From Legionella maioricensis (lineage in GTDB: Bacteria; Pseudomonadota; Gammaproteobacteria; Legionellales; Legionellaceae), in assembly GCF_023618015.1 (NCBI RefSeq), contig NZ_JAJKBJ010000008.1, positions 1-64,000 on the forward strand: a stretch of DNA of 64,000 nucleotides, written 5' to 3'. Position 1 is the stretch's first letter. The number at the start of each line of letters is the position of its first letter. The notes under the pieces are model-generated. The model saw only the letters and a program-made list of their open reading frames with translations, was not told the origin of the DNA and did not search any database. A program made the position numbers and the translations under genes. Positions 18,134 through 25,759 of this stretch are shown here, piece by piece.

Positions 18134-18601
18134 ATGAATAAATCGATTTTTTTAATGATTATTTTCTTTATCATGAGTACCACTATTGGCTGTGTACCAA
18201 GATCCTTAAAACCCGGTGCTCAAAATATCACGATTCTCTATGATCACACTATTTCGGATTTAAAATCCTGCACATTTTTGGGCAAAATCTCTGGCAAGGA
18301 TGTGCATGGTACGAAGATTCAATTTACCTGGGGATTAGAAAAAAACCTAGAAAAGGATGACATTAATTTTCTTAAAAATGAAGGAAAAAAATTAAATGCA
18401 AATGTTGTTGTGTTTGAAAAACATCAAAACTTGGTTAAGCGATATCAATTATGGAGTCCGAGCCGACATACAGACATCAGCAATCATACCATTGAAGGAA
18501 GCGCCTATCGATGTCCTTCGCAAATAATGTCCTCAATAAAACAGTTTGATATCCTAAAGGATTCTGTTTATGAAAAACCTATCGTAATCAAAGGTAATTG
18601 A
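18134..18601 (+). CDS. DUF4156-like lipoprotein
   Basis: 155 residues with a lipoprotein signal (TTIGC, Cys at about 20). The body has the DUF4156 pattern: PGAQNITILYDH near the start, SCTFLGKISG, then LKNEGKKLNANVVVFE and a C-terminal GSAYRC. It lies 100 bp after cusA and may be co-transcribed. A paralogue is at 25029-25388 on the other strand. Function unknown. Confidence 0.75.
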   Translation: MNKSIFLMIIFFIMSTTIGCVPRSLKPGAQNITILYDHTISDLKSCTFLGKISGKDVHGTKIQFTWGLEKNLEKDDINFLKNEGKKLNANVVVFEKHQNLVKRYQLWSPSRHTDISNHTIEGSAYRCPSQIMSSIKQFDILKDSVYEKPIVIKGN

Positions 18602-18663
18602 TAATACATGCATGACAGAAAATATCCTTTCAGGAATAGAAGCCAATTTTGAGTCAGAAAATA

Positions 18664-20565
18664 TTAAATAGTATTATTTACAATCCCTTTTTGCTCTTTC
18701 CTATTTATTATTACATTTGGAAGCAACCTGGCAGAGTTCATAATGAAAATTAGTTCTGAAGAAACATGAATAAAAGCAGCCAATGGCGGATTAAGAAAGC
18801 CAAAAGCCGCTAATAAAATACCCACCGTATCTACCAAAAGTGTGCCTGCAAAATTCGCCATAATAATTTTGTAACATCTTCTTGCAATTCCAACTGTTTC
18901 AACAAATTTTGTTTCAACAAATTTGAATAAATCATTGCCTAATAATACAATGTCAGCGCTCTCTCGCGCCACATCCGTCCCAGTACCCATAGCAATACCC
19001 ACATTTGCTTCAATTAATGCAGGCGCATCATTGATACCGTCACCAACCATCGCTATTTTTGCCTTTGCTAACATAAACTCTCGAATACGGATTGCTTTTT
19101 GCTCTGGAAGCAGTTCGGCTTCTACCTTGGCTACTCCAAGCTGCTTACCAATTTCCTGCGCAATCGTTAAGGTATCCCCGGTTAAAAGAATTGTGTTTAA
19201 ACCCATTCTTTTTATTTCACTTATTGCTTCTCTGGCCTCTTTACGTATGATATCTGCAATTCGTATTACACCGAGTAATTGATTATTACGCGCGACAAAC
19301 ACCTCAGATAAATAGTTCGGGCCTGGCTTAACGTCACTGATATTGATCTGTTCCTCTTGAAACAGAGCCAAATTACCAACAATAATTTTTTCTTGATTTG
19401 CCCAACAAATAATCCCTTTTCCAGGTTTATAATCGAAGTGTTCCGGTTCAATAATATCCAGATCTTGCTCGCTTGCTTTTTGCAAAATAGCTCTGGCGAT
19501 TGAGTGTTCTGATAATCGTTCAGCAATAGCCGCAGCCTCAAGTACAGCCTGCTCAGTAATGCCGGGCATAGGACAAACAGCAACAACAGAGGGTGCGCCA
19601 TAAGTAAGGGTTCCTGTTTTATCAAAAACTACCGTATCCACTTTACTTAGCACTTCGATATATAAGCCACCTTTTATAATAACCCCCTTGCCCGCAGCTC
19701 TACCAATTGCTCCTAAAATAGCTAATGGAGTTCCCGCGGCTACGCCACATGCACCTGCTACAATAATCACAGATATAGTTGAGCGGATATCATGAGTAAG
19801 AAAATAGGTGAGAAGTGCGGCACCAATAGCAAAATAAACAAGATAGCCTGCAAGACGATCAGCTGTTTTCTGAATGGGAGCACGAGATTTTTCCGCCGCT
19901 TCAACTGCCTGAATAATTTTTCCAAAAGCCGTATCTTTACCAACTCGTTTTGTTTCCACATCAATGGCACCAGATTGATTGATAGATCCTGCGTAGACCT
20001 CAGATCCAGCAATTTTTTCTACTGGCATTGACTCACCTGTTATTGCAGATTGATCAACAAAAGTTAGTCCTCTAATAACAGTTCCATCTATTGGTATACG
20101 GGAACCCGGTTTAACAATAATAGTATCACCCGCTTTTATTTCCTCGATATTTTTTTTGCTCTCACCATTTTGGTGCCGAATGAATGCTTCTTTAGGCATG
20201 AAATCAAGAAGACTTTTTATAGCACGTCTGCCGCGCTCGATAGTAAGACCCTCTAGTACTTCAGCAATTAATACAAAAAGTATAATCACTAATGCTGTAA
20301 ATACTTCCCCAATAGCTAAAGCGGCTAGCAATGCAATTGTCATGGATAATTCCATAGTCATTTTGCGTTCGCTTAAAGATGAAAATGCTTCCTTAAAAAT
20401 AGGATACCCACCTATGAGTGCGGCAATAAAACCAATATATTTAAATGGTACAAATTGAGTCCCTAAAGGTGTCCAGCTCAATAGAAGAGAAATAAATACG
20501 AATCCTATGCGCAATCCCTCTACCAAAGTAAAAATATGGCTGTGATCATTATGTTCTTGATTCAT
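18664..20565 (-). CDS. P1B-type ATPase with non-canonical TM6 motif (CGVAAGTP)
   Basis: 633 residues with no N-terminal HMA domain; it begins with a short His-containing head (NQEHNDHSHIF). P-type signatures are ITGESMP, DKTGTLT, GDGINDAP and the HP-type SEHSIARA. In the metal-selecting helix the usual CPC/CPH/SPC triad is replaced by ACGVAAGTP (Cys273, no Cys-Pro). The C-terminal helix has HVSSELIFIMNSARLL. A 15-bp tandem duplication (18897-18926) adds an extra KFVET. It is preceded by an RcnR-like repressor 25 bp upstream, so nickel/cobalt or zinc export is plausible; the exact metal cannot be read from sequence. Confidence 0.82.
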   Translation of the reverse strand: MNQEHNDHSHIFTLVEGLRIGFVFISLLLSWTPLGTQFVPFKYIGFIAALIGGYPIFKEAFSSLSERKMTMELSMTIALLAALAIGEVFTALVIILFVLIAEVLEGLTIERGRRAIKSLLDFMPKEAFIRHQNGESKKNIEEIKAGDTIIVKPGSRIPIDGTVIRGLTFVDQSAITGESMPVEKIAGSEVYAGSINQSGAIDVETKRVGKDTAFGKIIQAVEAAEKSRAPIQKTADRLAGYLVYFAIGAALLTYFLTHDIRSTISVIIVAGACGVAAGTPLAILGAIGRAAGKGVIIKGGLYIEVLSKVDTVVFDKTGTLTYGAPSVVAVCPMPGITEQAVLEAAAIAERLSEHSIARAILQKASEQDLDIIEPEHFDYKPGKGIICWANQEKIIVGNLALFQEEQINISDVKPGPNYLSEVFVARNNQLLGVIRIADIIRKEAREAISEIKRMGLNTILLTGDTLTIAQEIGKQLGVAKVEAELLPEQKAIRIREFMLAKAKIAMVGDGINDAPALIEANVGIAMGTGTDVARESADIVLLGNDLFKFVETKFVETVGIARRCYKIIMANFAGTLLVDTVGILLAAFGFLNPPLAAFIHVSSELIFIMNSARLLPNVIINRKEQKGIVNNTI

Positions 20566-20590
20566 TGACAGTTCCTCAATTTATTTAAAC

Positions 20591-20875
20591 TTACTTTAAA
20601 TAGGTCTTAACAACATCCAATAATTGCTGAGCTGCTTGTGCTTGGCTTGATGATGGACTTTTATCAGGATCAACCAGATGATTACGTATGTGACCTTCGA
20701 TAACTTCGGCCATCAAACCATTCATTGCACCACGACATGCAGCGATTAACTGCAAAACACCGCCACAATCATTTTCTTCAGAATGCTCTAGCTTTTCTTT
20801 CAATGCATTCAGTTGGCCTTGAATACGGTTAATGCGATGAAGTAGCTTCTTTTTATCCCTTAATAAATGTGCCAT
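20591..20875 (-). CDS. RcnR/FrmR-family repressor with nickel/cobalt-type ligand set
   Basis: 94-residue all-helical DUF156 repressor. The fingerprint is His3, Cys37 (NDCGG), His62 and His66 (EGHIRNH), which matches the RcnR metal site (His3, Cys35, His60, His64) and differs from the Cys-His-Cys of CsoR. It lies first in an operon with the atypical P1B ATPase. A perfect palindrome just upstream is the likely operator. The alternative is a formaldehyde-sensing FrmR, but the N-terminal His and the ATPase partner favour metal. Confidence 0.82.
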   Translation of the reverse strand: MAHLLRDKKKLLHRINRIQGQLNALKEKLEHSEENDCGGVLQLIAACRGAMNGLMAEVIEGHIRNHLVDPDKSPSSSQAQAAQQLLDVVKTYLK

Positions 20876-20892
20876 AAATTAAATCTCTAAAA

Positions 20893-20922
20893 ATGTATAC
20901 TATACGTAGGTATAGTATACAT
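20893..20922. promoter_or_regulatory. Operator palindrome of the RcnR-like repressor
   Basis: ATGTATACTATAC (20893-20905) and its exact reverse complement (20910-20922) flank GTAG, 18 bp upstream of the repressor start. It resembles the ATACTATA..TATAGTAT operators of the FrmR/RcnR family. Confidence 0.7.
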
Positions 20923-21068
20923 CAAAATTCTCAAAAAGATCTTAATAATTGCACCAGGGCTAAATAAGCCAATGGATGTGATGAAATGAAAAGGGAATCA
21001 AAACCTGAAGCCCTACCCAACTCGATCTGTTTTATTGATACTTGAATAACAAGTGGACGGAGGTCTGA

Positions 21069-21326
21069 TTGCTCTACTTAACCAGAACCCCCTGGTGCAT
21101 GATCTATTACAATACAGCTTTATTATCAGCACTTCTAAAGCAGGCTCAACAAGGTGGTGAAGGGTCCTTATACAACGAAATGGAATTACCCCCTTATAAG
21201 GCAGTGGGTACTGCTTTAAGATTCAATAATATAGAAGTTGTTGCGGCACTTGTTTACTGTAGGCCAAACGTTAATAATACAGGTTCTAAAATTCCGCCAA
21301 ATCCAATCATCTTTTACCAATCCTGA
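21069..21326 (+). pseudogene. Ankyrin-repeat-like remnant
   Basis: A short frame contains LLKQAQQGGEGSLYNEMEL and then TALRFNNIEVVAALVYCRP followed by NVNNTGSK. The second part fits the ankyrin consensus (TxLHxAxxxGxxEVVxxLLxxGAxVNxx) with a few residues missing. No ribosome site or proper start is visible and the frame ends soon after. It looks like a fragment of an ankyrin-repeat gene, a class common among Legionella effectors. Confidence 0.35.
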
Positions 21327-21370
21327 ATGATGCCAACCGTGGTCTTTAATTAAGCAGGTTACAATCAATC

Positions 21371-21487
21371 CTATACCACTACCAACATATAATAATCCAA
21401 CAAGTTCTTTGGCAAAAGGTATGCAACCACCAAAAACACAGCGGCACCCAGAGCCGCAAACGTTGGAGATATGATTCGTAAGTACAT
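21371..21487 (-). CDS. Possible 38-residue membrane peptide, maybe a frameshifted remnant
   Basis: ATG 21487, with GAGGG 8 bases upstream, encodes MYLRIISPTFAALGAAVF and a hydrophobic continuation, ending at TAG 21371. In a neighbouring frame just downstream the sequence reads LLYVGSGIGLIVTCLIKDHG, which would make a second membrane helix if a one-base shift were undone. Either a real single-helix peptide or a broken two-helix protein. Confidence 0.35.
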   Translation of the reverse strand: MYLRIISPTFAALGAAVFLVVAYLLPKNLLDYYMLVVV

Positions 21488-21628
21488 CAGCTAACCCTCG
21501 ACCCTCTAACTCTAAATGACACCACTTTAATCTTTTGCTCAACACCTGGAATAGTACAAGACAAGGCTCATAATCAGAGTTGATTTAAAATAAAAAGCTC
21601 AAATTTCAATATTAATTGTCCACTTCTC

Positions 21629-24295
21629 TTACAATAACAGGGTAAGGCCAAATGTTACCGTATCTTGACTGGCTGCTTCCCCATTAATTATTTGTATGTT
21701 TTTAAAAGCGCCATAATCTTGCTCATGTTCGTATTCAACATTAATATTTAATCCAGGAGCCAGCCGATAATAAGGCCTGACAATATAGCGCATTTGATTG
21801 AGTCCATTACCGATATTGGCTTGAATGACTGTTTTCGAAGCCAGAATACTGCGTACCCCTGCCCTAATAAAAAAGTTATTGGTGATCTGGGTATCTCGCG
21901 ATAACTCCAAATCCAGTTTAGCACTTCCATTGTAGTAATAGCCTCGAAGATTGGTATCGATAAAATAAGGCATTAACCCTTCAATACCAATACCTGGCTG
22001 CCAATAGGGTGTATTTGCTGGTTTATTGGTATAATTAGCACCTGCTTTAATCGCCCAAAACTGGCTGATTAAATGCCAATAAAAAATATCAATGTCAGCA
22101 CTTTCAACCTTTCCCTTCAACAATTCCGCATCATTGACGAATAATTCAAGCTTATGATAATCAGGACCATATAAACCCTTGTAATTTAGGCGTTGTGCAT
22201 TATGAAACGGATCAGCACCAGCATCGATAAATGAGGCGCGCCATAAACCTGCAGGATGGACCATCGGATACTTCACCAAGGAAGAATCGATAGGCATGGT
22301 TTCATCCACTCGTACAATGGGACGATTGTAATAAGGCGTTTGTTTTATAATATTTTGCGGCTTTCTTTTACCCTGTGTAATTTCTATTAATGTAGAATAT
22401 TGAAACACACGCGACATCCCAGTCATCATATGATAAAGAAAATGACAGTGAAAAAACCATTGGCCACTGGCATCGGTGTCAACATCCGCGGTTATCGTAG
22501 CACCTGGTGGCACATCAATCGTATGCAATAAAGGATCGTAGGCATCATTCCCCTTGCGCAAAATAAACCAATGACCATGAATGTGCATGGGATGATGCAT
22601 CATGGATGTGTTGGTAAATACAAACCGATAGCGTTTCCCAGGATCTAAACGTATGGGTTTCGCTTTATAAGCAGGAACTCCATTGATAAACCAAATAAAT
22701 CGATCCATATACCCAAACAACTCCATATTGATTACATGCGCTACTGGAGTATTCGGATCATTTGTTTTCACTGCGGCAATCATGGGCTGATATTTTGTGC
22801 CCATTGAAGTTTTGTAAGAGGAGTTGGGTGGCTCCATCTTGTCTCCAATAATAGTTGGCTCCGTGGGCATCTTCATGCTGGAATCCATCTTCATGTTGGA
22901 ATCCATCTTCATGTTGGAGTCCATCTTCATGTTGGAGTCCATTTTCATGTTGGAGTCCATTTTCATGTTGGAGTCCATTTTCATGTTGGAGTCCATTTTC
23001 ATGTTGGAGTCCATTTTCATGTTGGAGTCCATTTTCATGTTGGAGTCCATTTTCATGTTGGGCATAGACGATGAATTATTTGCTCCCTTAACGTGTGATT
23101 TTTTCTTGTCCATTTCATGAGACATTGAACTCATGTTCATTTTAAGAGCATGTCTTCTCTCTTTTGTCTTAGTGGCTGATTTTGCTGTCTGAGGTAAAGT
23201 ACCTTGATTCATATTCCCCATCATCATGGCCATCATATCTCGAGTAACTGGCAATGGCTCAGGAAATGGAGGTACTTTTGAATAATCTACAGAATGTTGC
23301 GAAGAGGTCACTAAGGCACCGTATGCAGCCCCTACTGTATCTAAGGATTCTGCATAAATGATGTAGGGTGTGTTTTTTTGAATTTTAACAAGCACATCAT
23401 AGGTTTCACCTGATGCAATGGCAAAATCTTTAATCATATAGGGTCTCACATCATTCCCTTCGGCGTGCACCATCTGCATTTCAGACTCAGGAATTTTTAC
23501 ACGAAAAATGGTGCTTCCTCCAGCACCTATAAAGCGTAACCGTACCACATCCCCTTGCTTCACCAAAGCAGTCCAAGGTTTGAATTTGGGTTGACCATTG
23601 AGTAAAAATGCATCATAAGCAACATCACTAAAATCATAAATACTCATGCGCATTTGTTGCATCATTTTGTAGTCATTAAACAATCGCTTACGTTCCTCTG
23701 CGGAGCCTTTTTTATAATCATGCATAAATTTTAATAAAGAGGGCTGCAGCGGAAATCGCGGAGAATAATAATCCCCTTCTTTCTTTAGATTTTTTAAAAT
23801 CTGCTCTGGTTTGGTATTACTCCAATCGGATAACACCACAACAAAATCTTTCGTGTATTTATATTTGGGTGCCTTAATCGGGTCGATGACGAAGGCACCA
23901 TATAAGCCCTGTTGTTCTTGTAATTCAGAGTGTGCATGGTACCAATACGTTCCTGATTGCTTGAGTACAAACTGATAATGAAATACACCTCCTGATGGAA
24001 TCGCTTTTTGACTCACATGCTCCACACCATCCATTTGCCAAGGAACTAAAACACCATGCCAATGAATTGTTGTGGGTTTATCCAAATGATTGTATACATT
24101 AATAGTGACCTTATCGCCTTCCTTAAAGTGTAGTGTTGGTGCTGGAATCTGATTATTTACCGCAATCGCAACTCGAGATTTTCCAGCAAAATGAACGGTC
24201 TTGTAGCCCACAACTAAATCAACAACACGCTGGGCAGAAAACACATTGGTCATCACCAAAAGACTGGTGAGAAATACACTTATTTTTTTCAGCAC
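21629..24295 (-). CDS. copA: Periplasmic multicopper oxidase (CopA type) fused to a CopB outer-membrane barrel, with Met-rich repeat
   Basis: 888 residues from a GTG at 24295 (GGGAG 8 bases upstream; signal peptide KKISVFLTSLLVMTNVFSA). Three cupredoxin domains supply the copper ligands: HWHG and YHAHSE near the N-terminus, HPMHIHGHW and HCHFLYHMMTGM near residue 620. Between them lies a Met/His-rich insert with ten tandem NMKMDS units. After the oxidase ends, residues about 690-888 (PDYHKLELFVNDAELLKG through PYYRLAPGLNINVEYEHEQ) match CopB/PcoB, the outer-membrane copper-resistance barrel. CopA and CopB are normally separate genes, so this is a fusion. It oxidises Cu(I) and sequesters copper. 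It lies 81 bp after a DUF2231 gene. Confidence 0.9.
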   Translation of the reverse strand: MLKKISVFLTSLLVMTNVFSAQRVVDLVVGYKTVHFAGKSRVAIAVNNQIPAPTLHFKEGDKVTINVYNHLDKPTTIHWHGVLVPWQMDGVEHVSQKAIPSGGVFHYQFVLKQSGTYWYHAHSELQEQQGLYGAFVIDPIKAPKYKYTKDFVVVLSDWSNTKPEQILKNLKKEGDYYSPRFPLQPSLLKFMHDYKKGSAEERKRLFNDYKMMQQMRMSIYDFSDVAYDAFLLNGQPKFKPWTALVKQGDVVRLRFIGAGGSTIFRVKIPESEMQMVHAEGNDVRPYMIKDFAIASGETYDVLVKIQKNTPYIIYAESLDTVGAAYGALVTSSQHSVDYSKVPPFPEPLPVTRDMMAMMMGNMNQGTLPQTAKSATKTKERRHALKMNMSSMSHEMDKKKSHVKGANNSSSMPNMKMDSNMKMDSNMKMDSNMKMDSNMKMDSNMKMDSNMKMDSNMKMDSNMKMDSNMKMDSSMKMPTEPTIIGDKMEPPNSSYKTSMGTKYQPMIAAVKTNDPNTPVAHVINMELFGYMDRFIWFINGVPAYKAKPIRLDPGKRYRFVFTNTSMMHHPMHIHGHWFILRKGNDAYDPLLHTIDVPPGATITADVDTDASGQWFFHCHFLYHMMTGMSRVFQYSTLIEITQGKRKPQNIIKQTPYYNRPIVRVDETMPIDSSLVKYPMVHPAGLWRASFIDAGADPFHNAQRLNYKGLYGPDYHKLELFVNDAELLKGKVESADIDIFYWHLISQFWAIKAGANYTNKPANTPYWQPGIGIEGLMPYFIDTNLRGYYYNGSAKLDLELSRDTQITNNFFIRAGVRSILASKTVIQANIGNGLNQMRYIVRPYYRLAPGLNINVEYEHEQDYGAFKNIQIINGEAASQDTVTFGLTLLL
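22870..23059. repeat. 18-bp tandem repeat encoding NMKMDS
   Basis: Eleven units with an 18-bp period (CATGTTGGA appears every 18 bases from 22874; the first unit has CATGCTGGA and the last has CATGTTGGG), encoding ten NMKMDS copies and a closing SMKM. Units differ only at two synonymous positions (TCC/TTC-type changes), which points to recent expansion by slippage. It is in frame, so copy number can change without breaking the oxidase. Confidence 0.92.
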
Positions 24296-24376
24296 AATCC
24301 ATTCTCCCTTCTTATTCTTCAATGATTGCGTTTTAAGATGTTTATTAAGAAAAAATCGACGCACTTTTCATGGGCT

Positions 24377-24874
24377 TTATTCATGATGATGTTCGGTTTC
24401 ACCTTCGGTACTTGGTAGCGACAAGACACCCAATCCATGGCGATACACAAGCTCCCCACCACGCCAGGCTGTAGAGAGCAACAAACCCTGAACAAGAAAC
24501 ATTGCGACAAGGAACGTAAGAGTCATTGCTTTTTGCTTGTAATAGCGCCATAAAGACCAAATTGCAACAAGCCACATGGCAAAAGCAGTAGACAATGCCC
24601 AATTGCGATGGTTCATCATGGCCATGTGTGCTGGCTCATCATGCTTCACTGTATAATAAGCATAAAAACCGGCAATAACCGTCAAAATCGTCACTAAAGC
24701 CGCACACCATAAACACCAACGGCCAACAACTTCAAATTCTAACGTCATTTTATCCGAGACAAGAGGCGTGGATTTAGATAAATACGTAAGTAGGTAAAAA
24801 CCAAATGATGTAGTAAATAATGCGACGGTAAAATGCACCAAAATCGGATGCCAATTGGGGAGTATTTCAAACAT
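24377..24874 (-). CDS. DUF2231 membrane protein
   Basis: 165 residues with four hydrophobic segments (about 9-30, 52-72, 90-107, 116-134) and the DUF2231 start LPNWHPILVHFTVALF. His residues in the membrane part (HPxxVHF) and a C-terminal EHHHE tail suggest metal or haem contact. DUF2231 proteins often sit beside copper-resistance genes. It is directly upstream of the CopA-CopB fusion in the same direction, so it is probably the first gene of that operon. Confidence 0.82.
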   Translation of the reverse strand: MFEILPNWHPILVHFTVALFTTSFGFYLLTYLSKSTPLVSDKMTLEFEVVGRWCLWCAALVTILTVIAGFYAYYTVKHDEPAHMAMMNHRNWALSTAFAMWLVAIWSLWRYYKQKAMTLTFLVAMFLVQGLLLSTAWRGGELVYRHGLGVLSLPSTEGETEHHHE

Positions 24875-25028
24875 TATAAAATCCTTTTTATCATGGTCTA
24901 ACTTATCATACTGAGAACAATTTCATTTTGCATTCATTATGGATAACCTAAGTGGTACCTTTGAGAATAAAAATTAGCATTTTAACTCCTACATAATTCA
25001 TGCAGCACCGATAGGATTTCTTTGTCAT

Positions 25029-25388
25029 TTACTTACACCGATAAGCCTTACCCTCTAAAGTATGTTTATCGACTAAATGTGTTTTAGGATTACCACTAAA
25101 AGTTGATTTATCTTTTGTAATAACTAACGTATCGCCTCCTAACTCGGCGGTATTATTTTTCAAAGTATTTAATTCGTCCTGATAAAGATGCTCATGGGAT
25201 TGATAAGATTGACTAACGCCATTCACATCATAGGCAACCACTTTGCCCAAATCGGAGCAATGCTTCATATTGTTGCTCGGTGGAGCAACCCTGATATGCT
25301 GTGCTTCAGGCAATAAAGGTACATTTTTACTGCAACCAACGAATCCAAGAACTAGAAAAGGTACGACATAGCGGCTTATGGTGTTCAT
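25029..25388 (-). CDS. DUF4156 lipoprotein
   Basis: 119 residues with the lipobox LGFVGC (Cys at 19). LPEAQHIRVAP, HCSDLGKVVAYD, LKNNTAELGGDTLVIT and a terminal GKAYRC give the DUF4156 pattern. It is the closer family match of the two paralogues in the window (the other is at 18134-18601). GGGAAAAGAG precedes the start. Likely attached to an outer or inner membrane; function unknown. Confidence 0.8.
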   Translation of the reverse strand: MNTISRYVVPFLVLGFVGCSKNVPLLPEAQHIRVAPPSNNMKHCSDLGKVVAYDVNGVSQSYQSHEHLYQDELNTLKNNTAELGGDTLVITKDKSTFSGNPKTHLVDKHTLEGKAYRCK

Positions 25389-25759
25389 TTACTCTTTTCC
25401 CCTCTACATTTAAAATTGTTCTAATTGACTCTGGCCATTAGGGCACAATTTTCTTGGAAAAAATAGCTTTTTCCAAGAAAACCACTGCCTTTAACAGTAA
25501 TAGTAAAACCAATCTTACTGAATGCATAATAGACTTAACCATACTGATTTAATTATTATTGGCAGCTTGAACGGGATCGGTGGAAAAAACCTACTTGCGT
25601 GTATTGACACATCAGATAATTTTTTACTCCATTTATTCTGTTGCTGCGGGATTCTTAGTCGTCCATTATAATTTTTTATTGAAAATTGATAAATGAGCTG
25701 TGCCTAAAAAATACAACCCGTTCTTAAATAATAAGGTCACCTAAAAACATGCGCTGCCT
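25389..25759. other. Non-coding stretch
   Basis: No gene seen. It contains the strong inverted repeat at 25449-25481; the remainder shows no recognisable feature. Confidence 0.5.
25449..25481. terminator. Strong hairpin, possible terminator
   Basis: TTTTCTTGGAAAAA (25449-25462) and its exact reverse complement (25468-25481) flank ATAGC. It lies 61 bp upstream of the DUF4156 start and about 280 bp after the chemoreceptor stop. It could end the chemoreceptor transcript, but the A/T-rich stem and missing U-tract leave an operator role open. Confidence 0.4.

Noticed and set aside
21216-21545. 109-residue Cys-rich minus-strand frame
   Set aside because: Composition is unlike a protein in its first half; a better small frame with a ribosome site lies in another phase (21371-21487), and only the KDHG segment looks coding.
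22870-23059. CRISPR-like regular array
   Set aside because: The period is 18 bp with no spacers, and it is in frame within a gene.
22824-23120. Long plus-strand frames through the oxidase repeat (FMLESI or CWSPFS repeats)
   Set aside because: They are antisense reflections of the 18-bp coding repeat; the minus-strand frame has signal peptide and copper motifs.
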